DNA of 64,000 nucleotides from Natronosalvus hydrolyticus (GCA_025517525.1 JAOPJZ010000015.1:26598-90597), one strand, 5' to 3'; counted from the stretch's first letter, positions 1-8,684 are shown. Program-made: numbers and translations. The notes: generated from the sequence alone by a model not told the origin.

Positions 1-215
1 AACCCGTTGACGTGGGGGTAGCGGCCGGTCATTAGACTCCCCCGAGAGGGCGAACACTGCGGCGCAGTCACGAAGTGGTTCTCGAAGCGAGTGCCATCCT
101 CGGCGAGGGCGTCGATGGCAGGCGTCTCGATATCGACACCATAGCATCCCAGATACTGGCCGAGGTCGTGGCTGTGTATCAGAACGACGTTGGGCCGCGT
201 GTCAGTCGGGGACAT
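1..215 (-). CDS. Sulfatase family protein, N-terminal part (cut by window edge)
   Basis: The ATG at 215 opens a frame that runs off the left edge and gives about 71 residues. It begins [19 protein letters not shown], the usual opening strand of alkaline-phosphatase-superfamily sulfatases, where the Asp helps bind calcium. It continues through an SRG-containing CSPSR motif near residues 58-62. In sulfatases the Cys of C-x-P-S-R is converted to formylglycine and is the catalytic nucleophile. The following [11 protein letters not shown] stretch is also typical of the family. Arylsulfatase-like activity on sulfated sugars is a family-level statement; the substrate cannot be read from this piece. 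It lies downstream of the phosphorylase gene on the same strand with a gap of about 90 bases. Confidence 0.85.
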   Translation of the reverse strand, partial: MSPTDTRPNVVLIHSHDLGQYLGCYGVDIETPAIDALAEDGTRFENHFVTAPQCSPSRGSLMTGRYPHVNG

Positions 216-308
216 ACCCCCGTCGTACCACGAAGGGGCCCATAATCGTTCGTGGCTGCCCGACCGAATAGGGGCGAGTTACTGGCTTCAAACGCGCGTA
301 GCCGTCGC

Positions 309-1046
309 TTACAGGTTCGTGGCTGCCTCGAGGGCGATATCGATCGCTCGAGCGACGTTGTTTTTGGCCTTCTCGGGCAGTTCGTCGTCGTCGGTGTCAG
401 TGCCTTTCTGCGTGCCTTTCACGAGGTTGCCGTCGACGGTACAGATTGCGCCGGCGCGCAGCCCCTTTCGGCGGGTGAGCGAGAAGACGGCGGCGGCTTC
501 CATCTCGACCGACAGGAGGCCGGCGGCTTCCCAGTCGTCGACGTACTCGTCGGTCTCGGCGTAGTAGGCGTCGTCGCTGGCGATGGGACCGACGTGGACC
601 ATCTCGTCGCGTGCCTCGGCCGCGTCGACGAGCCCGGAAAGGACGTCGTAATCGGGAACGGCGGGATACTCGACGGCTTCGTAGCGTTTCGAGGTCCCCT
701 CGTTTTTCGCCGCACCCGTCGCGACGATCATGTCGCCGATTTCGACATCGGCCTGCAGCGCCCCGGTCGTGCCGACACGGATGAACGTCTCGACGCCGAC
801 GTTGGCGAGTTCTTCGATGGCGATTGCGGCGGATGGACAGCCGATACCGGTCGAACAGATCGTCAGGTCCCGGTCGTCGTAGGTGGCGTTGACGACTTTG
901 TACTCGCGGTTTTCGGCGACCGTTTCGGCGCTGTCACAGTGACTCGCGATACGGTCGACTCGTCCGGGGTCGCCCGGAATGAGTGCGATATCGTGTACGT
1001 CACCGTCGTCGACGAGCAAGTGCGGTTGCATAGCCATGGTCGCCAT
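309..1046 (-). CDS. udp: Nucleoside phosphorylase (uridine phosphorylase family)
   Basis: A 245-residue cytosolic protein of the PNP/UDP family, which splits nucleosides with phosphate to give ribose 1-phosphate and the free base. Visible motifs are IPGDPGRVDRIA near residue 22 (phosphate binding), STGIGCPSAAIA near 65-75, IRVGTTGAL near 91, and SVEMEAAAVF near 180, whose Met-Glu binds ribose. The frame extends upstream to 1124, but the ATG at 1046 gives the usual family N terminus (MATMAMQPHLL). ATGs at 1037 and 1031 are alternatives. It ends a minus-strand set with a PfkB kinase and ribose-1,5-bisphosphate isomerase. In haloarchaea that set belongs to a guanosine-degrading route, so guanosine may be the true substrate; this is inference. 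Confidence 0.9.
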   Translation of the reverse strand: MATMAMQPHLLVDDGDVHDIALIPGDPGRVDRIASHCDSAETVAENREYKVVNATYDDRDLTICSTGIGCPSAAIAIEELANVGVETFIRVGTTGALQADVEIGDMIVATGAAKNEGTSKRYEAVEYPAVPDYDVLSGLVDAAEARDEMVHVGPIASDDAYYAETDEYVDDWEAAGLLSVEMEAAAVFSLTRRKGLRAGAICTVDGNLVKGTQKGTDTDDDELPEKAKNNVARAIDIALEAATNL

Positions 1047-1180
1047 TTTCGGGGTATCAGGAAAAAGGTCGCGTTCGACGCTCGAGGCTGGTACTTCGAG
1101 CGACCCGGTCGCTTGCTTCGTCATCCGTTCGCTCGCTTGCTTCGTATTGGGTCGCCCCGATTAACGAGTCGAGTGAGGAG

Positions 1181-1573
1181 TTACCGGTGTGGCCGGCCGA
1201 ACGTATCTCCCTCGAGTCGGGATTCACTCGAGTTCGATGGGTTGTACGGTTCCGTAGCCGGATCTCGCGGTTCGACCGTAATGGTCGAGTCGGTAATGAC
1301 GACGCGTGCCTGTGGTTGGGAGAGTCGTAACGTCACCTGGCCGCTCGGCCGTGGGAGCCCGTTCTGTCTGTCTGCAAACAGCGCGTCGAGTGCTTCCGGA
1401 TCGACGAGATCGTACAGCCGTGTCGACGGCTGTGTAACGTCCTCATCCGTGAAGATCGCTAACGCGGTTGCTGTTGCGACACTGATCGGCTCTGAATCGG
1501 CGCGTTCGTATCGAACGCAGTAATGACGTTCAGTGCCCCCGCCCCGAACGTCTGAAATTGTTCCATCTGTCAT
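1181..1573 (-). CDS. HalOD1 output-domain protein
   Basis: A 130-residue protein read from the ATG at 1573 (MTDGTISDV). Residues about 30-105 match the HalOD1 pattern: SISVA-type start of the domain (here EPISVATATA), the LYDLVDPEALDALF core, and a beta-strand pair ending in VVITDSTITVEP. HalOD1 is a haloarchaeal domain thought to act as an output module of signalling proteins; its ligand is not known. Here it stands alone without receiver or PAS domains, as many paralogues do. It sits between the sugar kinase and the nucleoside phosphorylase on the same strand, so a regulatory role for that cluster is possible but unproven. The C terminus is Ser/Pro/Arg rich and probably disordered. Confidence 0.75.
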   Translation of the reverse strand: MTDGTISDVRGGGTERHYCVRYERADSEPISVATATALAIFTDEDVTQPSTRLYDLVDPEALDALFADRQNGLPRPSGQVTLRLSQPQARVVITDSTITVEPRDPATEPYNPSNSSESRLEGDTFGRPHR

Positions 1574-1716
1574 GTCTCTCTGTGACGGTACCTGAGTAGC
1601 CAACGGGCGGCGGTATATAACTGCCGTCAGACAACACGCTGTGAGAATGTCGTGTCGGCCGTTCGACGAAGAACTGGGTTCCACCGACCCATACTGATTG
1701 CTTTCGCTGCTCAGAG

Positions 1717-2604
1717 CTATTCGAGCGTTTGTTCCTCGAGAAACGCCTCGACGGAGGCGTACGAGGGGGTAATTCTGGCACCCTCCGCACTCGCTGCGAG
1801 CGCACCACAGGCGTTGGCGAACTCGAGGACGACTTCGAGGTCGTCGGTCCCTAACGAGGTGGCGATAAAACCGGCGGCGAAGGCGTCGCCCGCTCCCGTC
1901 GTGTCGACGGGGTCGATGTCGAAGCCGGGATGGCGAATCGAGCCACCGGGAGAGTGAATCTCGGCCCCGTCGCCACCGTATTTGATGACGACCAGTCGGT
2001 CGTTGTACGTCGAGGCCGGGTACGACGACTCGAGGACGGCCTCGGCTTCACGGTCGGTCAGAAAGATGATATCCGCGTGCTCGAGGGCCGTCCCGTAATC
2101 GCGGTCTGCCAGTCGTCGGCCCGGGTCGACGCTGACGGTCGCACCGCTCTCACTCGCCAGTTGAGCGAGTCGCCCCGCGGTATCGGGTCGCTGGCTTGTC
2201 AGGTGGACGTGATCGGCCGCTCTGATTCGCTCGGGGTCGAGGTCCTCTGGCCCGACGGCCTCGTTCACGCCGTCGTTTCCCAGCAAGGCGACTTCACCCG
2301 CGTCGTCGACGACGATGTACTTCACGGCGGTTTCGGCGTCTTCGACGATGCGGACGCCATCGATGTCGACGGCGGCGTCCTCGAGTTCGCGTCTGGCGAG
2401 CAGCCCGGTGTCGTCGTCGCCGACGCTCCCGATCAGCCCGGTGTCGACCTCGAGGGCGCGACAGGCGACTGCCACGTTGGCTGCGCTGCCGCCGCCGGAT
2501 TGCTGGCGCGAGCGAATCGCTACTTCCCCGTCGGGTTCCGGGAACTGGTCGACGCGGAGGGTGACGTCCCAGTTGATATGTCCGGCCGTGAGTACGGTGA
2601 CCAT
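1717..2604 (-). CDS. PfkB-family sugar kinase (candidate ribose-1-phosphate kinase)
   Basis: A 295-residue ribokinase-fold kinase. The ATG at 2604 (MVTVLTAGHINWD) gives the usual N terminus; a longer frame to 2637 is unlikely. The sequence shows the GGGSAANVAVA sugar-binding segment near residues 37-47 and the second PfkB signature DTTGAGDAF at about 234-242. In that signature the Asp is the catalytic base and the Gly run forms the anion hole. Known chemistry is phosphoryl transfer from ATP to a sugar hydroxyl. In halophiles a PfkB protein phosphorylates ribose 1-phosphate to ribose 1,5-bisphosphate. The gene shares this neighbourhood with a nucleoside phosphorylase and the isomerase that uses that product, which makes it the best candidate. 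An ordinary ribokinase or 1-phosphofructokinase is the alternative. Confidence 0.88.
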   Translation of the reverse strand: MVTVLTAGHINWDVTLRVDQFPEPDGEVAIRSRQQSGGGSAANVAVACRALEVDTGLIGSVGDDDTGLLARRELEDAAVDIDGVRIVEDAETAVKYIVVDDAGEVALLGNDGVNEAVGPEDLDPERIRAADHVHLTSQRPDTAGRLAQLASESGATVSVDPGRRLADRDYGTALEHADIIFLTDREAEAVLESSYPASTYNDRLVVIKYGGDGAEIHSPGGSIRHPGFDIDPVDTTGAGDAFAAGFIATSLGTDDLEVVLEFANACGALAASAEGARITPSYASVEAFLEEQTLE

Positions 2605-2679
2605 CGGTGGTGACCGCCACAGACGGGTGCCGGTCAAAAAACGTTATCGTCTGCTGGGGGGCGGGACCGCTCTGGAGCG

Positions 2680-3672
2680 TTACAGTACCGCGAGTGCAAC
2701 AGCGAGCGAGAACACGCTGGCAACCACGAGTGCGGTCATGACGACGAGCACGGGGCCGGGACCGAGGCGTCGCAGGTCTGCCGTTCGAATCGCCGTTCCC
2801 AGGCCGACGAACGCGAGCAAAAACAGCCAGTCGACGACACTCGAGATGAGGGCCTGCTGTGTCGAGGAAAACGCCCCGAGACTCGCCAGACCGACGACGA
2901 CGAGAAAGCCGACGACGAATTTCGGGAACGTCTCCCAGAGCGTCCGGATGGTGACCGAACCGTTAGAATCGCTTCGCGCATAATAACTGGCGTAGCCGAG
3001 AACGACCGCGCCGATGAGCACGTTTCGGGCGAGCTTCGTAATCGTCGCCCACTGGCCGGCGGCCTCCGAATAGGCGAAGCCGACGGCAACCACGGGTCCG
3101 GTCGAGAGCATACTCACGCCGGCCCAGACGCCGAAAACGATATCGGGTAGTTCGAGATAGCTCCCGACCAGCGGGTACACGACGAGCGTGACCGCGTCCA
3201 TCAGGAGAACGATGCCGGCGGCGTAGGCGATCTGGCTCTCGCTGGCGCGAACGCTGGTGCCAACGGCGACGACGGCCGAGACGCCACAGATGCTGGCACC
3301 AGCAGCCAGCAGCGACCCGAACCGGTCGCTGATACCGGCCACGTTTCTCGCGAGCAACTCGACGGTCGTCAACGTCACCACCACTGTCGCGAGCAAGACC
3401 AAGAGCACGGGCGCTCCCGTCTCGAGAATCGCCTCGAGCGTGAGTGATGCGCCGAGGAGAACGATACCGGCTGCGAGCCAGATCGAGTGTGTGTTCAGTC
3501 CCTGTTCGAGGCGTTCGGGCACGCCGAGGGTGTTCGCGAGGATGACGCCAAGGCCGATAGCCACGAGCAGTTCGTGAACGCCGATGAGTTCCGACAGGGC
3601 GCGAGCAAGCACGGCGCCGCCAGCGAGCACGGCGAGTCCGGGAGCGACCCTGCGGACGGTGGCATCACTCAT
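2680..3672 (-). CDS. YeiH/UPF0324-family putative sulfate exporter, membrane protein
   Basis: A 330-residue polytopic membrane protein with about ten hydrophobic segments, starting at the ATG at 3672 (MSDATVRRVAPG). Family hallmarks are the segments around LGASLTLEAIL (residues about 74-84), GASICGVSAVVAVG in the middle and MDAVTLVVYPLVG after it. COG2855 proteins are annotated as putative sulfate exporters, mostly without direct proof of substrate. The start codon overlaps the stop of a 43-residue ORF (bases ATGA), so the two are probably translated together. Its place inside a nucleoside-degradation cluster is unexplained; export of an acid or an osmolyte by-product is possible. Confidence 0.85.
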   Translation of the reverse strand: MSDATVRRVAPGLAVLAGGAVLARALSELIGVHELLVAIGLGVILANTLGVPERLEQGLNTHSIWLAAGIVLLGASLTLEAILETGAPVLLVLLATVVVTLTTVELLARNVAGISDRFGSLLAAGASICGVSAVVAVGTSVRASESQIAYAAGIVLLMDAVTLVVYPLVGSYLELPDIVFGVWAGVSMLSTGPVVAVGFAYSEAAGQWATITKLARNVLIGAVVLGYASYYARSDSNGSVTIRTLWETFPKFVVGFLVVVGLASLGAFSSTQQALISSVVDWLFLLAFVGLGTAIRTADLRRLGPGPVLVVMTALVVASVFSLAVALAVL

Positions 3673-3800
3673 ACCAACTCGAGGCTGAACGTCGCGCTCA
3701 GGACGATTGTGGCGACGATGACTCCCTGCCAGTCGGTCTCGAGGCGATGCCAGCGGTCGATACCCCGTTGCAACCACCTCGAGACCAGCTGGTTGTGCAT
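3669..3800 (-). CDS. Small leaderless ORF with one membrane segment
   Basis: A 43-residue ORF from the ATG at 3800. It starts MHNQLVSRWLQRGIDRWHRL, basic and amphipathic, and ends in a hydrophobic stretch VIVATIVLSATFSLEL. A TATA-like TATAGGGTTA lies about 30 bases before the ATG on the minus strand, which suits a leaderless transcript. The stop overlaps the start of the yeiH-type gene by four bases. I do not recognise a named family. It could be a small subunit or leader peptide of the transporter, or translation of it could couple ribosomes to the next start. The promoter spacing and the overlap are seen; the function is not. Confidence 0.5.
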   Translation of the reverse strand: MHNQLVSRWLQRGIDRWHRLETDWQGVIVATIVLSATFSLELV

Positions 3801-3945
3801 ACTCGAGGCTGGTCGATGCGTAACCCTATACGTACTGGTTTCCGTCTTCGATAGCGGCAAGCGGAGTGGGGTTTCTCGAGCTAACCCTTTGGCGTATCCC
3901 CCGGATGCGTCGTTGTACCATTGCACCGCGACTCGGGGTGAATTC

Positions 3946-4770
3946 TCACATTCCGGTCGTAAAGAGCAGGACGTTGTGGACGCCGGGACCGAGGCCAACG
4001 GCCGCGACGAGTGCAAGAATTACGCGAGCCTGTCGTGGTGCGTCTCTGACGTACTCTTTGAACAGCGCGACGATGACCAGCGCGAGAACGATCTTGACCA
4101 GGACGAACAGCCAGCCTGCACCGATAAACTCCGCGGTTGGTAAGGCCTCGCCGGCCTCGAGAATCAGCCTCGAAGCGGGCACTTCTTCGGTAGCGCCCAG
4201 CACGTCGTAGCCGATGGCCGTCGAGACCCCGTCGAGACTGTGACTGAAAACGACGATAGCACCCGTGAGTCCCGTAATTGCGGCTACGTCGGTGAGCCAC
4301 AGGCTGAGCCCGATCCAGGCTAGCCCGGCGACGATGCCGGCGACGACGACCGAGATGACTGGCCAGAACGGGTCGAAGTTCCCCATTTGCCAGCCCGAGA
4401 TGACCGTGAACATCGCGAAGACGATGAAGAAACTCGTCCCCGTGATACCGAGGACGCGTTCGATAGAGCGCTGTAACCCGGCGGCGTAGAGAAAACTGCC
4501 AGCGATCCACGTGAGCCCGGCGACGATGGCCGTCGTCGCGTAGACGGTCGGCGCGCTGAACAGCACCTCGATGCTCGAGGGGAGTTCTCCGAGTTTGTAC
4601 AGCACGTGCAACGTGGATCCGAGCATCATCCACGGGGTAAACGCGAGCACTGTTTCATCAGTCACCGGCGGTTCCAGCACCCACAACAAAGCCACAACAC
4701 CAGTTAGCACTACAACCAGTGGCACGAGCATGTACCACGGTGGCAGCACGAATCCCTCTGGCAACACCAT
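3946..4770 (-). CDS. DUF63 family membrane protein
   Basis: A 274-residue membrane protein read from the ATG at 4770 (MVLPEGFVLPPWY), the conserved start of haloarchaeal DUF63 proteins. About seven to eight hydrophobic segments are visible. The conserved polar positions VTDETVLAFTPWMMLGS (residues about 36-52), SHSLDGVSTAIGYD and a C-terminal GPGVHNVLLF are typical of the family. The function of DUF63 is not known. It lies downstream of the ribose-1,5-bisphosphate isomerase with a gap of about 145 bases and may share its transcript. Confidence 0.85.
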   Translation of the reverse strand: MVLPEGFVLPPWYMLVPLVVVLTGVVALLWVLEPPVTDETVLAFTPWMMLGSTLHVLYKLGELPSSIEVLFSAPTVYATTAIVAGLTWIAGSFLYAAGLQRSIERVLGITGTSFFIVFAMFTVISGWQMGNFDPFWPVISVVVAGIVAGLAWIGLSLWLTDVAAITGLTGAIVVFSHSLDGVSTAIGYDVLGATEEVPASRLILEAGEALPTAEFIGAGWLFVLVKIVLALVIVALFKEYVRDAPRQARVILALVAAVGLGPGVHNVLLFTTGM

Positions 4771-4915
4771 AGCAACAGAGGCACAGAGCAGCGTAAAACA
4801 GTTTCCGGTTGGTTGTCGGGTTGCCAACGTGTCTGGCTCGCTCGAGCACGCCGCTCAGCACAGGTTCTTTGCGCTACTCGAGCGACCGTCCCAGTTCGCC
4901 GAAGGCCCGGGGCTA

Positions 4916-5929
4916 TTACCGCCAGGGGTCGGTCGTCGTCTCGCCGAACAGCTCCCGCATCAGGACGACGACGCTCTCGGGTGGGTACTGCCCGTGTTCG
5001 GTTACGATGGCGTCGACGTGGCGCGGTGGGGTGACGTCGAACGCCGGGTTTTCAACGGTGAGGCCATCGTCGCTATCTCCTTTCGCCCCACTCGTTTCGT
5101 CGCTCGCAATCTGGAGGTAGTTGTCGGCCTCGAGCACCTCGCGCTCGTCTCGCATTTCGATTTCGACGGTGTGGCCCGTCATCGTGTCCGGATGGAGTTT
5201 GATGGACTGAGCGGCGACCATCACGGGCACGCCTCGCTCGCGGGCGTTGACCGCCAATCCGCTCGTCCCGATTTTGTTGATGACGCTGCCGTCAGCAGCG
5301 ATGCTGTCTGCACCGACCAGGACGTGGTCGGTCTCGTCGAGATAGCGGCGGGCGGCGTTGTCCACGATCAACGTGACGGGGACGCCCATCTCGCGCAACG
5401 CTCGAGCGGTGATGTGGCCCTGCAGTCGCGGGCGGGTCTCTTTCACGATGGCCTCGATGTGCTTGCCGTCCTCGACGGCAGCCTCGATACAGGACAGGGC
5501 GTCCGTCGAGTGGCAGTGGGTCATCACGACGTCGCCATCTCGCAGACGGTTCGCCCCGACGCGGCCGAGGGTGTCCTGGGCATGCTCGAGGTCTCGCTGG
5601 AATCGTCTGGCCCGGGCAACCGTCTCCGTCCGAAGGCGGTCGACCGATTTCACGGGCTCGCCCTCGCGATCGTCTTCGGGCTCGAGTCCGCGGAGGACGT
5701 ATCGGAGCGCGTTTGGCAGGCTCACGGCCGTCGGTCGAGTCCGGTAGAGTTCGGTTGCGGCGGCCTCGAGGTCGGCACGAAACGCGGCGGGGGTGTCGGC
5801 TGTCGACGCTTCGGCCTGGTCGGCGAGTGCAGCCGCGGCGGCGTCCGCGATGGTGGCCGCTCCCCGAACTTCCATCTCGGCGATGTCGGTCGCCGTCTCC
5901 TCGACGGTCGGAGCCACGTCGGGTGTCAT
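4916..5929 (-). CDS. e2b2: Ribose-1,5-bisphosphate isomerase (eIF2B-like fold)
   Basis: A 337-residue cytosolic enzyme of the eIF2B alpha/beta/delta-related group that converts ribose 1,5-bisphosphate to ribulose 1,5-bisphosphate. The start at 5929 (MTPDVAPTVEET) is preceded by a purine-rich GAGGAGG. Family features are the helical N-terminal region with VRGAATIADAAA, the segment VVMTHCHSTDALS with the catalytic-type Cys, and VDNAARRYLDETDHVLVGADSI, in which the Asp of VGADSI is the usual catalytic Asp. NKIGTSGLAVNARERGVPV follows. No Rubisco is visible in the window. In halophiles lacking Rubisco this enzyme belongs to the non-carboxylating pentose bisphosphate pathway. The gene is divergent from deoC and shares a 91-base promoter region with it. 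Confidence 0.92.
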   Translation of the reverse strand: MTPDVAPTVEETATDIAEMEVRGAATIADAAAAALADQAEASTADTPAAFRADLEAAATELYRTRPTAVSLPNALRYVLRGLEPEDDREGEPVKSVDRLRTETVARARRFQRDLEHAQDTLGRVGANRLRDGDVVMTHCHSTDALSCIEAAVEDGKHIEAIVKETRPRLQGHITARALREMGVPVTLIVDNAARRYLDETDHVLVGADSIAADGSVINKIGTSGLAVNARERGVPVMVAAQSIKLHPDTMTGHTVEIEMRDEREVLEADNYLQIASDETSGAKGDSDDGLTVENPAFDVTPPRHVDAIVTEHGQYPPESVVVLMRELFGETTTDPWR

Positions 5930-6020
5930 GTCCTCCTCTTTCGTCGCCGGCGGGTAAAAGACCGTGGGCCGACCGCGGTTGACCGCGCGCTTTTTTACGC
6001 CCGGCGTGAGTCGAAGGGGT

Positions 6021-6659
6021 ATGGACCGACGCGAACTCGCACCCTTGATCGACCACACCGTTCTCGGCCCCGAAACGACGCCCGCAGACGTCGTGGACGT
6101 CCTCGAGGCCGCTGAGACGCACGGGATGAACGCCTGTATCCCGCCCTACGCACTCGAGGAGGTGGCCGAAGCGTACCCCGACGTGACGCTTGCGACCGTC
6201 GTCGGATTTCCCCACGGCCAGCACGACCACGATGTCAAACGCGACGAAGGCGTCGCGGCCTGGAAAGCCGGTGCCGACGAACTGGACGTCGTCATCAACG
6301 TCGGCCTGCTCAAAGCGGGCCGACACGAGGCCGTGGAAGCCGAACTACAGGAGCTCGTCGCCGCCGTTCCTATTCCGGTGAAAGTCATCATCGAGACGGC
6401 GCTGTTGACCGACGAGGAAAAACACGCGGCCTGCGAAGCCGCGCTCGCCGCCGATGCCGACATGGTCAAAACGTCGACCGGATTCGCCGACGGTGGCGCG
6501 ACCGTCGCCGACGTCGAACTGATGAGCGAGTACCTGCCGGTCAAAGCCAGCGGCGGCGTCGGCAGCTACGAGGGCGCCATGGCCATGCTCGAGGCCGGTG
6601 CCGAACGCATCGGTGCCTCGAGCGGGGTCGAGATTCTTGAGGGGGCGCCTGAGGCGTAG
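6021..6659 (+). CDS. deoC: Deoxyribose-phosphate aldolase
   Basis: A 212-residue class I aldolase that cleaves 2-deoxyribose 5-phosphate to glyceraldehyde 3-phosphate and acetaldehyde. The Schiff-base lysine is K150 in the motif VKTSTGF. The other catalytic residues fall in ELDVVINVG (D89) and PVKVIIET (K121). The ATG at 6021 gives the family start [19 protein letters not shown]-rich TATA-like tract CTTTTTTACG lies about 28 bases upstream, so the transcript is probably leaderless. It diverges from the ribose-1,5-bisphosphate isomerase and completes a set for using nucleoside sugars. A role as ribulose-1-phosphate aldolase should be kept open, because the halophile pathway needs such an enzyme and none is named here. 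Confidence 0.92.
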   Translation: MDRRELAPLIDHTVLGPETTPADVVDVLEAAETHGMNACIPPYALEEVAEAYPDVTLATVVGFPHGQHDHDVKRDEGVAAWKAGADELDVVINVGLLKAGRHEAVEAELQELVAAVPIPVKVIIETALLTDEEKHAACEAALAADADMVKTSTGFADGGATVADVELMSEYLPVKASGGVGSYEGAMAMLEAGAERIGASSGVEILEGAPEA

Positions 6660-6836
6660 GGTGCTCGAGCGAGATGACCTGCTGGAGATTTGGATATGGG
6701 CTGTGTAGTAAATAGCTATGAGAACAATAGTATATGTTCGCGATATCGAACCGAATCGTTTTGAAATCCGGACCAGTACGATCTGGTAGCTCTAATCGTT
6801 TTTTGCTTCGAATTGGCGTAACTACAACACCCCTTC

Positions 6837-7526
6837 TCAGATAACGTCGCCCCGAACAGTTGCTCCCTCCTGGTTCTCTCGCCAGGCATGGACCGCCTCG
6901 GCGGCCGTCGTCGACTCGCTTTCGTCCATGCCGAGCATCTCGAGGGCCGTCGACAGCGGAGGAAAGGCGAGTTCGCTCGAGCGGAGTTTCCCGAATGCCT
7001 TCTCGCTACGAACACCGTCAGCGAACAGACAGACTCCGCGGGGGTCGAGCAGCTGGGTGTAATCGTCCCGGAGCTGTGCGCCGCGCAGGCGCTGGGTGAC
7101 GTTGTCCTCGAAACTGGCGTTGCAGACCTCGAGGTGGATGGGCTCTTCGTCTCCGTCCGTCTCGCTGCCAGCGCCAGCTTCATTCGAATCGAGCAACTGC
7201 GCCGCGAGACACCTCTCGGGAGCGGCATGGCCGTTGGCGTTCGCTCGAAGGTACTGGGGATGCTCGCGCGCCCAATCGGCGCGAACGGACTTGCCAACAC
7301 CTTTGATTCCGTACTCGGCTTCGAACTCGGCTTCCACGTCGGGTTTATCGCGCAACAACACGTCCTTGGTCAGGTAGACGTCGAGGCGGTCGACTGGGTC
7401 GACGCCCAGCGCGAGATCGCCGTACACCCACACCTCGTGAACGGGTACCGGGAGGGCGTCCGAGGCGACGGTATCGACGATACGTTCGACCCGATTGACG
7501 GCCTCCTCGCGGGCAAATCCGGTCAT
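6837..7526 (-). CDS. Conserved haloarchaeal hypothetical protein
   Basis: A 229-residue soluble protein read from the ATG at 7526 (MTGFAREEAVNRVERIVDTV). No transmembrane segment or signal peptide is visible. The N-terminal part contains VHEVWVYGDLALGVDPVDRLDVYLTKDVLL. This resembles the GD-x-alg-x-D-x-DxxD layout of a minimal nucleotidyltransferase core, but the classic G-S pair is replaced by G-D. A central acidic linker (GAGSETDGDEEP) separates it from a helical C terminus. I do not know a function. It follows the next gene upstream (8119-7619) by about 90 bases on the same strand. Confidence 0.7.
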   Translation of the reverse strand: MTGFAREEAVNRVERIVDTVASDALPVPVHEVWVYGDLALGVDPVDRLDVYLTKDVLLRDKPDVEAEFEAEYGIKGVGKSVRADWAREHPQYLRANANGHAAPERCLAAQLLDSNEAGAGSETDGDEEPIHLEVCNASFEDNVTQRLRGAQLRDDYTQLLDPRGVCLFADGVRSEKAFGKLRSSELAFPPLSTALEMLGMDESESTTAAEAVHAWRENQEGATVRGDVI

Positions 7527-7618
7527 TGTCGACCCTTGGCGAGTCGCGGGCAAAACGGTTTTCCTCGAGCAACCGTTTTCGTCCCGCCTTCCTCGAGTGG
7601 TGGACTGGCTACGCTGTG

Positions 7619-8119
7619 CTATCGGCCGCGAAACCACTCGAGCGGCCCCGCCGGGAACAACCGAACGAAGGCGGCTTGGCAGAGCACCACCACCCCGAGG
7701 ACGGCACCGGCGAACAGTGCTACGATAGATGGCGGAATCCCGCCCACTCGAGCGATGTACATGAAGTAAACGCTGCCGACGACCCACCAGAGGGTGTTCG
7801 CGGCGACGACGACGAGGGCAACCGAAAAGAGCAGGTGAGTGATGGCGTTGTCACCGAGGTATGTTCGTTTACCGTCGCCGATGTACGTCGACACGAGACG
7901 CCAGGCGTGGGCCCCGACACCGAGGAGTACCGACACCGCGAGGAGGCCGGGCAAGAGCAAAATCAGGAGTTCGAACAGGACGGCACCAAACGCAGGAAGA
8001 AAGACGGGGACCTCGAGGAAGTACAACCCAGCGAAGCCGATTACGAGAATTGCGAGCAGTGGCTCGAGGCCCTGACGACCGACCGGCAGCGGGTGGGAAC
8101 GTTCGCCCATTCGTGCCAT
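7619..8119 (-). CDS. Hypothetical membrane protein, four predicted segments
   Basis: A 166-residue protein with about four hydrophobic segments: PLLAILVIGFAGLYFL, LFELLILLLPGLLAVSVLLG, HLLFSVALVVVAANTLWWVVG and IVALFAGAVLGVVVLCQAAF. The ATG at 8119 is chosen over the one at 8140 because a TATA-like ACTTATTGAC lies about 26 bases before it, as in leaderless haloarchaeal genes. It is probably expressed with the hypothetical gene downstream. No catalytic motif or named family is recognised. Confidence 0.7.
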   Translation of the reverse strand: MARMGERSHPLPVGRQGLEPLLAILVIGFAGLYFLEVPVFLPAFGAVLFELLILLLPGLLAVSVLLGVGAHAWRLVSTYIGDGKRTYLGDNAITHLLFSVALVVVAANTLWWVVGSVYFMYIARVGGIPPSIVALFAGAVLGVVVLCQAAFVRLFPAGPLEWFRGR

Positions 8120-8216
8120 CTTTTTCTGTCGGTTCGTCAATAAGTGTTCTGCGACGACGGGTACGTATCGAGTTTCGAGACGATTTTCACGGCTGGTTCC
8201 CGAGTGGTGGGTCTTC

Positions 8217-8684
8217 TCAGGCCCGTTTCGACTCGTCCGTACCGATGTACACCGTTTTTTCCGCGGTGGCGTGGCGAACGCCGTCGGCCGAGACGATATC
8301 GACGGTGTAGGTACGGGTGATCGAGGACTGGTCCTCGAGTTCTCGTTCGATAGTCTCGAGTTCCGCGTCCGGAATTCGGAACCTGGCGTACAGCGTCTCC
8401 GACCCGGGTTTCAGGAACTCAATCGACGCCGCACGGTCCCAGACGACGTAGTCGTTCCCGAGTGCCTGGGTCAGCATGACGGCGTATATTGGGTCGATGG
8501 CGGCGTAGAGACTCCCGCCGAAGGTCGTCCCGAAGATGTTTTTCGTTCGCCAGGAGTGCGGGATTGCTACCCGAATTTCTTGCCAGTCGCTCGCGATGTA
8601 CAGCACGCGGCCGCCGGCGAGTCGGTAGGCCGGAAAGAGATTGAAGCGATAGCGGGCGAGTTTTGTGCGAATCGATTCGCTCAC
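8217..8684 (-). CDS. DUF4442 hotdog-fold thioesterase-like protein
   Basis: A 155-residue protein of the DUF4442 hotdog group, related to acyl-CoA thioesterases. The frame is open to 8933, but the part beyond 8684 overlaps the divergent neighbour. A GTG at 8684 gives the usual family start V/MSESIRTKLARYRFNLFPAY. Family features are WQEIRVAIPHSWRTKN, the central helix segment FGGSLYAAIDPIYAVMLTQALG and the strand VVWDRAASIEFLKPG. Substrate and role are not known; hydrolysis of an acyl thioester is the family guess. Confidence 0.8.
   Translation of the reverse strand: MSESIRTKLARYRFNLFPAYRLAGGRVLYIASDWQEIRVAIPHSWRTKNIFGTTFGGSLYAAIDPIYAVMLTQALGNDYVVWDRAASIEFLKPGSETLYARFRIPDAELETIERELEDQSSITRTYTVDIVSADGVRHATAEKTVYIGTDESKRA

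Noticed and set aside
252..1523. 423-residue forward frame antisense to the nucleoside phosphorylase
   Set aside because: Composition follows the reverse-strand gene's codon phase; the product has no domain, while the opposite strand encodes a clear phosphorylase and HalOD1 protein.
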